A stretch of 6,537 nt of DNA, from positions 1 to 6,537 of the forward strand of contig JAKATV010000056.1 in assembly GCA_021818565.1 (NCBI GenBank). Reading direction: 5' to 3'. Below, piece by piece: positions 1 through 6,537 of the stretch. Source of the stretch: Planctomycetota bacterium (GTDB taxonomy: Bacteria > Planctomycetota > Phycisphaerae > WQYP01). Within the stretch, counting starts at the first letter, position 1; each line of letters opens with the position of its first letter. The translations under genes were made by a program, and so were the position numbers. The notes beneath the pieces were generated by a model, which saw nothing but the letters and a program-made list of their open reading frames with translations, did not search any database and was not told the origin of the DNA.

Positions 1-121
1 CCAAGGCCAGTGCCCTCCGCAGAATCTGGGGTAACGCTGTTTTCCGCACTCACCGCTTACAGGCTTCAATTCAATATGAACTGAACAACGCAAGCGGATC
101 CCGACCCGGGTTGCCCACCTG

Positions 122-150
122 TTGGCCGCTGAGCGATTCGGGCTTATAAT
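122..150 (+). promoter_or_regulatory. Predicted sigma-70-type promoter of the glp operon
   Basis: A perfect -10 hexamer TATAAT lies at 145-150. A -35-like TTGGCC (4 of 6 matches to TTGACA) lies at 122-127, separated by exactly 17 bp, the optimal spacing. Transcription would start near 156-158, leaving a leader of about 18 nt that carries the Shine-Dalgarno GGAG (163-166) of the first gene. No clear operator palindrome is visible around it. The assignment is by consensus match only. The host's housekeeping sigma factor preference is assumed. Confidence 0.6.
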
Positions 151-174
151 TCATTTCATATTGGAGAATGCTGA

Positions 175-579
175 ATGAAATTTATTGTTGAGAGTATTGA
201 AAACGATCTGGTCACATTAAAAACGCCCAATGCGAATTATCGCAACACGTTCAAATGTTCATCCGCCGCGGATCTGGTGGTGGGCAAATGGGTATCCGGA
301 CGTATTCATGCGCCGGCGCGAAAAATTGACGCAGTCAGCGAGGGGGGGAACTATGTGGAGCCGCTTTTTGGCCGACCGCGTCGCATGCAGGGGCTGGTTT
401 TACAGCAAAACCCCGCGGAAAATTCCCTGCTGGTACAAACCGCGTATAAAACCACCGTGCAATTGCCTCCGCACCAGCAGGCCTCGGATTATCCGGCAGG
501 CAGCCGCGTAGGCTGGGATAATGCGGATTGGCCGGAGTTTCAGGTTGAAAAACCCGCATCTGTGCCGGCCCATGCCTGA
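175..579 (+). CDS. Uncharacterised small protein, first gene of the glp operon, possible duplicated beta domain
   Basis: This is a 134-aa soluble protein with no signal peptide or membrane segment, and I do not recognise its family. The start is supported by GGAG at 163-166, 8 nt before the ATG, and by a consensus promoter just upstream. The protein looks like two similar halves of alternating hydrophobic residues, typical of small beta-barrel folds. Residues 1-50 contain 'DLVTLKT', then F, then '[12 protein letters not shown]'. Residues 72-125 contain 'SLLVQTA', then V, then '[12 protein letters not shown]'. They are joined by a glycine- and arginine-rich segment, [17 protein letters not shown] (57-73), the most motif-like part. 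It lies 26 bp before glpK on the same strand, so co-transcription is likely. Position suggests a link to glycerol metabolism or its control, but nothing in the sequence proves one. An OB-like or PilZ-like nucleotide- or ligand-binding fold is possible but unproven. Confidence 0.75.
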   Translation: MKFIVESIENDLVTLKTPNANYRNTFKCSSAADLVVGKWVSGRIHAPARKIDAVSEGGNYVEPLFGRPRRMQGLVLQQNPAENSLLVQTAYKTTVQLPPHQQASDYPAGSRVGWDNADWPEFQVEKPASVPAHA

Positions 580-605
580 TTGTTAAGCCAAGTGGCGGGA
601 ATCCG

Positions 606-2111
606 ATGAGCGTAGTTCTGGCATTGGATCAGGGAACCAGCAGTTCACGAGCCATTGTGTTTGATCACAATGGGCGATCCCTAGCGATGGCGCAAATGGA
701 ACTGGCCCCGATATTTCCCCGCCCCGGCTCCGTAGAACAAGACCCCCAGGAAATTTGGCGCACGCAACTGGCCACCGCACAGCAAGTTATCGTCCAGGCG
801 GGCATTGCGGCTACGGATATCGCCGCTATCGGCATCACCAATCAGCGGGAAACCACGCTGGTATGGAACCGGAAGACCGGGGAACCTGTTTATAATGCGA
901 TCGTCTGGCAGGATCGGCGCACCACTGATCTGTGCGAGGCGCTTAAATCCGCAGGCCATGCGGGAATGGTGACCCGAAAAACCGGCCTGATTATTGACCC
1001 TTATTTTTCCGCCACGAAGTTACGATGGATTTTGGACCAGGTTCCCGGTGCCCGGAAGATGGCCGCGCGCGGTGACTTGGCGTTTGGCACCGTGGATTCA
1101 TGGCTGCTTTGGAAACTTACCGCCGGCGCGGTTCATGCGACAGATATTTCCAATGCGTCCCGCACGATGCTTTTTAACATTCACAGCGGCCAATGGGATC
1201 ATGAACTTCTGGCGGTAATGGATATTCCGCCGTCTGTTTTACCCGATGTGCGGTCTTCATCTGAACTATTTGGCCACACTTCCGGGGAATTGCTGGGCAC
1301 CCCAGTGCCGATTGCCGGGGTTGCCGGGGATCAACAGGCGGCGTTATTCGGCCAAACCTGTTTTGCTCCCGGATCGGTAAAAAATACCTACGGCACCGGA
1401 TGCTTTATGCTCATGAACGTCGGAGAAAAGCCGACGGAATCCGGGAACAAGCTTTTAAGCACCGTGGCCTGGAGGCTGGGTGGCACCACCCATTACGCCT
1501 TGGAGGGAAGCGTGTTTATCGGAGGGGCGGTGGTGCAATGGCTGCGCGATTCACTGGGGATTATTCAAAGCAGCAAAGACGTTGAAGCCCTGGCGGCCGG
1601 CGTGGAGAATTCCGGCGGCGTATATTTTGTTCCCGCGTTCGCGGGGCTGGGTTCACCCTATTGGGATGCCTACGCGCGGGGATCCATCTCCGGTCTGACG
1701 CGTGGAACAACCGCCGCGCACATTGCCCGGGCGGCGCTGGAAAGTATTGCCCATCAGAGCGCGGACTTGCTGGAATGCATGCAAAAGGATTACGGGCAGC
1801 CGGTGACTGAAATGCGCGTGGACGGCGGCGCGGCGGAAAACACATTGTTGATGCAGTTCCAAGCTGATTTGCTGGGTGTCCCGGTATTGCGGCCGCAAAT
1901 CATACAGACGACGGCTCTCGGGGCCGCCTATCTGGCGGGTTTGGCGGCGCACTTCTGGGAGAGTTGCGCCGATGTCGCGCGGCACTGGGCGGTGGATCGC
2001 GTGTTTGAGCCGCGGATAAGTCGTGATGAGGCGCATTTTCTTCGCCGGCGGTGGAAAAAGGCGGTTGCACGGTCCAGGGATTGGGAGGAGCCGGGGGCTG
2101 CGACTGAATAA
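606..2111 (+). CDS. glpK: Glycerol kinase
   Basis: This cytoplasmic FGGY-family kinase uses ATP to convert glycerol to sn-glycerol-3-phosphate. At 501 aa it matches the E. coli enzyme (502 aa). The N-terminal phosphate-binding motif is DQGTSSSR (8-15). Glycerol-binding residues correspond to R81, E82, W101, Y133, D242 and F267 (E. coli R83, E84, W103, Y135, D245, F270), so the enzyme should be active. FGGY-type signatures are present at 247-264 ([18 protein letters not shown]) and around 407-424 ([18 protein letters not shown]). The ATG follows GGGA (597-600) by 5 nt. glpD begins 19 bp after its stop, so product and next enzyme are made together. The E. coli fructose-1,6-bisphosphate loop Arg236 is Pro233 here. 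The EIIA-Glc contact 'PGIET' near the C-terminus reads 'PRISRDE'. The phosphorylatable His of the Gram-positive enzymes is Glu228. Classical allosteric and PTS control therefore seems absent. The correspondences come from mental alignment. Confidence 0.97.
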   Translation: MSVVLALDQGTSSSRAIVFDHNGRSLAMAQMELAPIFPRPGSVEQDPQEIWRTQLATAQQVIVQAGIAATDIAAIGITNQRETTLVWNRKTGEPVYNAIVWQDRRTTDLCEALKSAGHAGMVTRKTGLIIDPYFSATKLRWILDQVPGARKMAARGDLAFGTVDSWLLWKLTAGAVHATDISNASRTMLFNIHSGQWDHELLAVMDIPPSVLPDVRSSSELFGHTSGELLGTPVPIAGVAGDQQAALFGQTCFAPGSVKNTYGTGCFMLMNVGEKPTESGNKLLSTVAWRLGGTTHYALEGSVFIGGAVVQWLRDSLGIIQSSKDVEALAAGVENSGGVYFVPAFAGLGSPYWDAYARGSISGLTRGTTAAHIARAALESIAHQSADLLECMQKDYGQPVTEMRVDGGAAENTLLMQFQADLLGVPVLRPQIIQTTALGAAYLAGLAAHFWESCADVARHWAVDRVFEPRISRDEAHFLRRRWKKAVARSRDWEEPGAATE

Positions 2112-2119
2112 CTCGCGGT

Positions 2120-2125
2120 GGAAGG
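2120..2125 (+). promoter_or_regulatory. Ribosome binding site that fixes the glpD start
   Basis: GGAAGG lies 5 nt before the ATG at 2131. The reading frame is open much further upstream, to an ATG at 2023 inside glpK, which would add 36 arginine-rich residues unrelated to the family. This site, in the 19-bp gap after the glpK stop, together with the position of the FAD-binding motif near the new N-terminus, makes 2131 the right start. Confidence 0.8.
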
Positions 2126-2130
2126 CATCT

Positions 2131-3675
2131 ATGAATAGAGATGTATCGTTGCATCGAATAATAGATCGAAGCGAGCCATGGGATATCGCGGTCATTGGCG
2201 GCGGCGCTACGGGTGTGGGCATCGCGGTGGATGCGGCGTCGCGTGGCTATGCGGTCTGTTTGCTGGAACAAAGCGATTTTGGCAAAGCCACCAGCAGCCG
2301 CTCCACCAAACTGGTGCATGGCGGCGTACGTTATTTGCGGCAGGGCAATATTGCCCTGGTCACAGAAGCCTTGCATGAACGGGGAATTCTTAAAAATAAC
2401 GCTCCGCATCTGGTGCATGATCTGGCTTTTGTCGTGCCGAATTATCAATGGTGGGAAGCTCCGTTTTACGGTGTTGGATTAAAAGCCTATGACCTGCTGG
2501 CGGGGAAATATGGATTTGGAAAATCCCGGCATTTGAGCCGCCAGGAAGTGCTGCACTATATTCCCACGCTGAAAACCGAAGGCCTGCGGGGTGGCGTGCT
2601 GTATCACGACGGACAATTTGATGATGCGCGACTGCTGATCGACTTAGCCACGACCGCAACGCGACATGGCGCGGCACTTTTGAATTATGCGCCCGTGACG
2701 CACCTGCTGCATGATGCCGCGGGACATCTGCACGCGCTACGGTTTACTGACCGCGAAACCGGGCGGACACATACTGTTGCGGCACGATGTGTTATTAACG
2801 CAACGGGTGCCTTCGGCGATACATTGCGGCACATGGATAACCCGAGCGCGGTCGGTATTATTTCTCCCAGCCAAGGCGTGCATCTGGTGCTGGAAAGAAC
2901 ATTTCTTTCCGGAGACACCGCCATTATGGTGCCGCATACCAGCGATGGGCGCGTGTTGTTTGCCGTGCCCTGGCACAATCGCACACTATTAGGCACAACC
3001 GATACCGCGCTGGAAAACGTTACCCTGGAACCCGTGCCGCAGGGTGAGGAAATTGATTTTATTCTTGAAACCGCCGGGCAATATCTGGCGCGAGAGCCGA
3101 AACGCAGCGACATTGTCAGTATGTTTGCGGGGATTCGCCCCCTGGTTAAAGCACCGCGGAATAGCCATACCGCGGCGTTGTCCCGCGATCATACAATTGA
3201 CATCAGCAGCAGTGGATTATTGACCATTGCCGGTGGAAAATGGACAACCTATCGGCGCATGGCGGAAGATGCGGTCGGTCAGGCCGCCGGCATCGGCTCT
3301 TTGCCCGTGCGCGAATGTATCACGCGCGGCTTAAAAATATCCGGTTCTCCAAATTCCGACGCAAGCGAAACGGGATGCGATAAGCACCCTGGAGGCTCCG
3401 CGAGGGGGATGAATAGCGAACTTGCAACCGGGCCATGCGCGATTACCGCTGAGGAAATCATCTATTTCGTCCGCCACGAAATGGCCCGCACAATTGACGA
3501 TATCCTGGCCCGCCGCACGCGCCTGCTGTTTCTGGACGCCCACGCCGCCATCGCAGCAGCATCCCATGTCGCTCAAACCATGGCCACAGAATTAGCGCGT
3601 GATAGAGGCTGGGTCGAAAACCAAGTTGTTGAATTCAACGCTCTGGCCAAACACTACCTGCCGTCGTTGATATAA
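2131..3675 (+). CDS. glpD: Glycerol-3-phosphate dehydrogenase, FAD-dependent (aerobic type)
   Basis: This 514-aa flavoprotein oxidises sn-glycerol-3-phosphate to dihydroxyacetone phosphate and would pass electrons to quinone at the inner face of the membrane. It is monotopic by family knowledge, and no transmembrane helix is visible. The N-terminal Rossmann motif is VIGGGATGVG (21-30), followed by the family signature TSSRSTKLVHGGVRYL (54-69). The second FAD/substrate part contains FAGIRPLVK (332-340), with the conserved substrate Arg, and AGGKWTTYRRMAEDAV (367-382). The C-terminal helical domain is recognisable by VRHEMARTIDDILARRTR (447-464). It resembles the single-subunit GlpD/GlpA-type enzymes rather than E. 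coli GlpD in detail. The region between 'GLKISG' (400-405) and 'ITAEEI' (438-443) is short and low-complexity, where relatives carry a conserved 'YG.D' helical stretch. This is described separately. The gene is last in the glp operon, and no convincing terminator follows it. Confidence 0.94.
   Translation: MNRDVSLHRIIDRSEPWDIAVIGGGATGVGIAVDAASRGYAVCLLEQSDFGKATSSRSTKLVHGGVRYLRQGNIALVTEALHERGILKNNAPHLVHDLAFVVPNYQWWEAPFYGVGLKAYDLLAGKYGFGKSRHLSRQEVLHYIPTLKTEGLRGGVLYHDGQFDDARLLIDLATTATRHGAALLNYAPVTHLLHDAAGHLHALRFTDRETGRTHTVAARCVINATGAFGDTLRHMDNPSAVGIISPSQGVHLVLERTFLSGDTAIMVPHTSDGRVLFAVPWHNRTLLGTTDTALENVTLEPVPQGEEIDFILETAGQYLAREPKRSDIVSMFAGIRPLVKAPRNSHTAALSRDHTIDISSSGLLTIAGGKWTTYRRMAEDAVGQAAGIGSLPVRECITRGLKISGSPNSDASETGCDKHPGGSARGMNSELATGPCAITAEEIIYFVRHEMARTIDDILARRTRLLFLDAHAAIAAASHVAQTMATELARDRGWVENQVVEFNALAKHYLPSLI
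3343..3441 (+). other. Aberrant low-complexity segment within glpD, possible small inserted element
   Basis: Residues 405-437 of GlpD are rich in Gly, Ser, Asn, Asp and Ala (for example SPNSDASETG and KHPGGSARGMNSE) and do not look like the helical start of the GlpD C-terminal domain. The family normally has roughly 50-60 residues here, including a 'YG.D' motif that I cannot find. The underlying DNA has a GC-rich core at 3387-3408 with short self-complementary pieces: GGA/TCC at 3391-3399, and CTCC/GGGG closing a GCGA tetraloop at 3396-3407. Either a segment was lost and replaced by a linker, or a small dispersed repeat was inserted in frame. The reading frame and the domains on both sides remain intact. 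Confidence 0.4.
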
Positions 3676-3689
3676 CCCCATAATCCGCA

Positions 3690-4040
3690 TTGAATGATGC
3701 AAGATTTGTCCCTCACGATATCCGTTACACGCCCAAGGTGAAGTTCATGGGCAAGACCGGGTACGACCATTTGTTCGATTTTGTGATTCCCAAATCGCGC
3801 AAGCAGCCGGATCGCATCCTTCATGCAATTAGCCGGCCAAGCCGGGATACTGTGCAATCACTTTCATTTTCATGGATCGATACCAGGGAAGTGCGTTCGC
3901 CGGACTCACGGGCTTATGCATTCCTTAACGATTGCGAGCGGGATGCATCCCCGTCAGTTACGGACGCGCTGGAGAGCTACGGCGTGCGATCAGTCATATG
4001 AAGCCGACGCGATGAGTTCAGAGAGGAACTGGCCGCATGA
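3690..4040 (+). pseudogene. DUF1829-domain gene remnant (from a DUF1828/DUF1829 protein), truncated and with an in-frame stop
   Basis: The frame encodes a recognisable DUF1829-type C-terminal region: [11 protein letters not shown], then [35 protein letters not shown] and SRAYAFLND. The family normally has a preceding DUF1828 domain of about 150 residues, which is missing here. An in-frame TAA sits at 3681-3683, only a TTG (3690) is available as a start, and no Shine-Dalgarno precedes it. The frame stops at TGA 3999-4001 after 'GVRSVI', but the same frame continues as SRRDEFREELAA to TGA 4038-4040. That is just how such proteins end ('..VLWS.R..VREELAA' from memory). The TGA therefore stands where the family has TGG (Trp). 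I infer a degraded remnant. The family's function is unknown, though it is often found in accessory regions. A TGA recoding or a sequencing error is less likely. TGA also ends the gene at 577-579, and TGG is the normal Trp codon in all neighbours. Confidence 0.72.
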
Positions 4041-4098
4041 GCCTCCGTTTCGGCAACATTAGCGATGGTCTCACTGCCGCAGCTCATTTCCGCGAGTT

Positions 4099-6213
4099 TT
4101 AATGCCCCGGTACGTGGTCAATTACGATACCGCCGGCGGTGGGTTGGGGGATGGGGGTTAGGCCGAGGGAACGGAGTTTGGCGATGTTTTTGGGGGTGAT
4201 GATGGGATCAAAGCCGTAGGTCTTTCGGAGGCGGATTATTTCCGGCCAATCAATGATCAGGTAATTCACGCGGTGGCTTTGCAGATAATGCAGTGCTGCC
4301 GCCGCGCCGCCGTGGTGAAAGGCTCTGGCCAGCTTGTTGCGATCAAAGACGGTTCCGTAAATAACGTGCCCGCGGATGTACAGCGGAGTGCTTAAGCCTT
4401 CCAGATAATAGGTGGTATGTGAGGTAAATTGTCCCGGCGGTGCAGGCTCGGAAAGCCAATCTTCGGGCAGGCTGATCGCAGCACCTATTGGCGGCGGCAT
4501 TTGGGAATGAATGGGGCCAAATAAAAGTCCCGCTTCGGGTCTAAGCAGCAAAGCGCAGCCGACGGCCTGCACAGCAAGTAGTGTTGCGGCGGCGGCACAA
4601 TAGGCCGGCAGCAGATCGGCGGCCATTCCCAGCATCCAGGCCAATGGAATAACGGCGGGTAATAAAAATCGGGCCTGCAATTGGGTGCAGGTGATCCAGG
4701 CAAGCAGTTGCACCAGCAGGCACAGTGCCAGAAGCCAAGACTGAATTCCGGTAAATAGGGCTAAACCAATCGCGGGGATCAGCACCAGCCAAAGCGGGCC
4801 TAATCGTAGAAGCCAGGGCGTTTGCGGGCCGGGAAAACCGGGGCTGGGGCGCAAGGCATCAAGCCAGGCGGCGATTCCCGGTGACCACTGGCGATCGAGA
4901 ATTGATTGATCAGCCAGGGCATGCAGATGTCCGGCAGCGCCGGCATCCCGCGCGGGCGGGCGGTGGCCACGGTCGAATCTTAAGGCGATGGATTTACTCC
5001 AATGTCCGCGACCAAGGGTGCCGGTAAAAATGGGAAATATCGGATTGCCCAGGCTGTGGGCCGTATGGGTGGCGGCCATGGAACGGGCCATCCAGGGGCT
5101 GTAGATAAGTAATGCGATAATTGTAACAATCGCCAATTGGCGAAAATTGCGGCGCGCCAGAAGAATAGCGGCAATGGGCAGCGCCACCATAACGCCTGCG
5201 GTCATTTTGGTTCCTACAGCTAACCCCAGCACTACGCCCAGCGTAAGCCACTCGGGCCAGCGCGTCGCCACGCACGCCAGGCTGACCGCCAAGACCCCGT
5301 AAAGCAATACCGCGCCGTCGTTATAAGCCAGCGATCCCACTACCAGCGTCCAAGGGGTGGCCACTACCACCAGGGCGGCCAGCACGCGGCCGATGGCTTT
5401 CAGATTCAGCGGCGCAAAAAGTATTCCCGCAACCGCCAACAGCGTCACAACGGCATGTAATATTTGCGATCCAAAGACCAGAGCATAAATATACCCTCCC
5501 CCGATTGCTGATTGGGCCACGCCGGCCAGAATCAGATACAGCATTTCCATATTTAATGGCATATATGAATATATATTTTCATGCACTGGTGCCGTGCTGT
5601 GCAGAGCCAGAAACTGCCGGGGTAATTGCAGGTGATATTCCAGCACATCAAAGCCATTGCCTTCGGTGTGCCACAGCGTTCCAGCCGGAAAGCAGACGGC
5701 GATAAGCAGTATGGCCAGAGGAATGCAGGCCAGTAAAATCAGTGCGTGGCGGCGTTGCAGAGGGCGAGTGAGAAATTCCAGTTGAGATTTCAGTTGGCGC
5801 GCAAAGGGATATCCGGCGGCGGCTGCGGCGATTAACATAATACTGCAGGCCGGCCCGGAAATCAGACCGCAACTTCCCAAGGCCAGCGCAGTTAAGCTCA
5901 AGGTTCCCATGCCCAGGGCGGCCGCCATAACCAGGCGGAAGCCCAGAGGCCATGGCGAAAGCTGCATCATGGGCAGTTCGCGCAAGGGATGGGTCAGCGC
6001 CAAGCCCAGCAAAATGGCGGGTAGAATAATGATGCCGGCCCAGGCGGCGTTACACAGTGTTGCCAATACCACCGGCATTTGCGATCCAGAAATGACCAGC
6101 ATCATCAACAGCGTGGTAATCACCAGTGCCGGCATTAACACCCAGCGCGGCACATGATTGTCGCCGCCGGACACGGCGGGGGATGTTCGGCGGTAGGCAA
6201 TACGGGGCTTCAT
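4099..6213 (-). CDS. Polytopic GT-C (GT39/ArnT-like) membrane glycosyltransferase family protein
   Basis: This 704-aa integral membrane protein has about 11-13 hydrophobic helices over residues 25-560 and a soluble C-terminal domain of about 140 residues. The layout matches GT-C enzymes that transfer sugars from lipid-linked donors on the outer face of the cytoplasmic membrane. Residues are numbered from the ATG at 6213. An acidic motif in an early external loop, GFDVLEYHLQLPRQF (187-201, with D189 and E192), is the likely catalytic/metal region. Other family-like pieces are NIYSYMPLNMEM (213-224), an external loop NPIFPIF (390-396) followed by GHWSKSIALRF, and QARFLLP (513-519) near the last helices. 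The C-terminal domain includes NYLIIDWPEIIRLRKTYGFDP (650-670). That segment recalls proteins from Planctomycetota, which is my main taxonomic hint. Substrate and acceptor cannot be read from the sequence. The gene converges on the glp operon and lies 82 bp downstream of the mscL-like gene. An alternative reading is an uncharacterised membrane protein of the same fold without enzyme activity. Confidence 0.75.
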   Translation of the reverse strand: MKPRIAYRRTSPAVSGGDNHVPRWVLMPALVITTLLMMLVISGSQMPVVLATLCNAAWAGIIILPAILLGLALTHPLRELPMMQLSPWPLGFRLVMAAALGMGTLSLTALALGSCGLISGPACSIMLIAAAAAGYPFARQLKSQLEFLTRPLQRRHALILLACIPLAILLIAVCFPAGTLWHTEGNGFDVLEYHLQLPRQFLALHSTAPVHENIYSYMPLNMEMLYLILAGVAQSAIGGGYIYALVFGSQILHAVVTLLAVAGILFAPLNLKAIGRVLAALVVVATPWTLVVGSLAYNDGAVLLYGVLAVSLACVATRWPEWLTLGVVLGLAVGTKMTAGVMVALPIAAILLARRNFRQLAIVTIIALLIYSPWMARSMAATHTAHSLGNPIFPIFTGTLGRGHWSKSIALRFDRGHRPPARDAGAAGHLHALADQSILDRQWSPGIAAWLDALRPSPGFPGPQTPWLLRLGPLWLVLIPAIGLALFTGIQSWLLALCLLVQLLAWITCTQLQARFLLPAVIPLAWMLGMAADLLPAYCAAAATLLAVQAVGCALLLRPEAGLLFGPIHSQMPPPIGAAISLPEDWLSEPAPPGQFTSHTTYYLEGLSTPLYIRGHVIYGTVFDRNKLARAFHHGGAAAALHYLQSHRVNYLIIDWPEIIRLRKTYGFDPIITPKNIAKLRSLGLTPIPQPTAGGIVIDHVPGH

Positions 6214-6221
6214 GACGCAGA

Positions 6222-6227
6222 CCACCT
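6222..6227 (-). promoter_or_regulatory. Ribosome binding site that fixes the start of the GT-C gene
   Basis: On the minus strand AGGTGG lies 8 nt before the ATG at 6213-6211. A GTG at 6225 in the same frame would give four more residues, but it lies inside this Shine-Dalgarno and has none of its own. The ATG at 6213 is therefore preferred. Confidence 0.65.
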
Positions 6228-6295
6228 GTCACAATGGGGCGTAGTGTCAGATCGTCACGGGGCAATCTGATGGCCAACGCCGTAATGGCGCACAC

Positions 6296-6537
6296 TTAAG
6301 CCGGTACCGGCTGTTGACTGCCACAGCTCTTGCATTTAGTTGCGGCTTGCGGAATAGTGTCCAGGCAGAAGGGGCACGCCTTTGTCGGTGGTGGCGGCGG
6401 CGCGGGCGGCGGCGGTGGTGGGGCCTTTACCAACAGCTTAATGACGATGAAGCAGACCAGGCCGGTGATAATTAAAGTCAGAAACGTGTTGGCCAGATCG
6501 CCAATAAGTAGTTTCACCGGCTCCAAAATCACCTGAT
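6296..6537 (-). CDS. mscL: Probable large-conductance mechanosensitive channel MscL, C-terminal part with zinc ribbon (cut by window edge)
   Basis: Only the last ~80 residues are present. The frame is open to the window edge, and I expect the first transmembrane helix and the periplasmic loop to lie beyond it. The visible part starts with a hydrophobic helix, LIGDLANTFLTLIITGLVCFIVIKLLVK, that parallels MscL TM2 ('YG.FIN..I.FLIVAF.IFLV.K..NK'). It continues into a proline linker of eleven prolines and one alanine (encoded by 6386-6421), then a zinc ribbon CPFC...CKSC with four cysteines. MscL variants from several phyla end with just such a 'CPYCLS.IP..A.RC..C.S' ribbon, so MscL is the best explanation. 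In the cell it would act as an emergency osmotic release valve in the cytoplasmic membrane. A GTG at 6532 could in theory start a 78-aa single-helix zinc-ribbon protein, but it has no good Shine-Dalgarno in the visible bases. The gene stops 82 bp before the GT-C gene on the same strand. Confidence 0.6.
   Translation of the reverse strand, partial: QVILEPVKLLIGDLANTFLTLIITGLVCFIVIKLLVKAPPPPPPAPPPPPTKACPFCLDTIPQAATKCKSCGSQQPVPA

Noticed and set aside
1..149. Open frames running from the left edge to stops at 82-84 and 147-149
   Set aside because: They are short with no recognisable protein character. The second runs through the promoter. They are probably chance, although the tail of an upstream gene cannot be excluded.
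2023..2130. N-terminal extension of glpD starting inside glpK
   Set aside because: The added residues are arginine-rich, overlap the conserved glpK C-terminus in another frame and have no family match. The ATG at 2131 has a good Shine-Dalgarno.
1653..2448. Long minus-strand frames opposite glpK and glpD
   Set aside because: They are antisense shadows of strongly conserved genes, with a composition unlike real proteins and no motifs.
4051..4079. Inverted repeat CGGCA/TGCCG between the convergent genes as a terminator
   Set aside because: The stem is 5 bp with a 19-nt loop and no adjacent T-run at the right distance.
4037..4102. A 21-codon frame starting at an ATGA overlap with the DUF1829 remnant's final stop
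   Set aside because: The 4-bp overlap resembles translational coupling to a lost downstream gene. However, the peptide is very short, ends on the convergent GT-C stop and matches nothing I know.
5540..5585. AT-rich near-palindromic stretch (ATATATGAATATATAT) as a regulatory or origin site
   Set aside because: It lies inside the GT-C coding region and encodes conserved-looking residues (ENIYSYMPLNMEM), so coding explains it.
6248..6269. Inverted repeat CAGAT/ATCTG between the mscL-like and GT-C genes as a terminator
   Set aside because: The stem is only 5 bp with a 12-nt loop and no T-tract on either strand, too weak to call.
6330..6536. Plus-strand frame with a glycine-rich run opposite the mscL-like gene
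   Set aside because: The glycine run is just the complement of the proline codons of the linker. The minus-strand frame has the zinc ribbon and TM helix.

Overview
The window suggests a moderately GC-rich bacterium, most likely a member of the Planctomycetota (Phycisphaerae-like). That placement is an inference. It rests mainly on the style of the large GT-C membrane protein, especially its C-terminal 'EIIRLRKTYGFDP'-type segment. No rRNA or other firm taxonomic marker is present.

Layout: positions 1-121 hold no gene I can support. One frame stays open from the left edge to a stop at 84 and another to 149, but neither looks like a protein. A strong sigma-70-type promoter (TTGGCC, 17 bp, TATAAT; 122-150) precedes a plus-strand cluster of three genes. 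These are a 134-aa uncharacterised protein (175-579), glycerol kinase glpK (606-2111) and FAD-dependent glycerol-3-phosphate dehydrogenase glpD (2131-3675). The gaps are only 26 and 19 bp, so this is very probably one operon. GlpK phosphorylates glycerol to glycerol-3-phosphate, and GlpD oxidises that to dihydroxyacetone phosphate while passing electrons to quinone. No glycerol facilitator gene (glpF) is visible here. GlpK lacks the residues used for allosteric or PTS control in the well-studied enterobacterial and Gram-positive enzymes. GlpD carries an odd low-complexity stretch where its C-terminal domain should begin.

The 423 bp between glpD and the next gene (3676-4098) is not empty. It holds the C-terminal (DUF1829-like) part of a DUF1828/DUF1829-type protein, fused abruptly behind glpD. 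An in-frame TGA interrupts it where the family has a Trp codon, and the family-like C-terminus follows in the same frame. I read this as a decayed gene remnant.

On the minus strand, converging on the glp operon, is a polytopic GT-C/GT39-like membrane protein of 704 aa (4099-6213), probably a lipid-linked-sugar glycosyltransferase of unknown substrate. Upstream of it, also on the minus strand and cut by the window edge, is the C-terminal part of a probable MscL mechanosensitive channel. This ends in a polyproline linker and a four-cysteine zinc ribbon (6296-6537). The short gaps at 4041-4098 and 6214-6295 show only weak inverted repeats and no convincing terminator.
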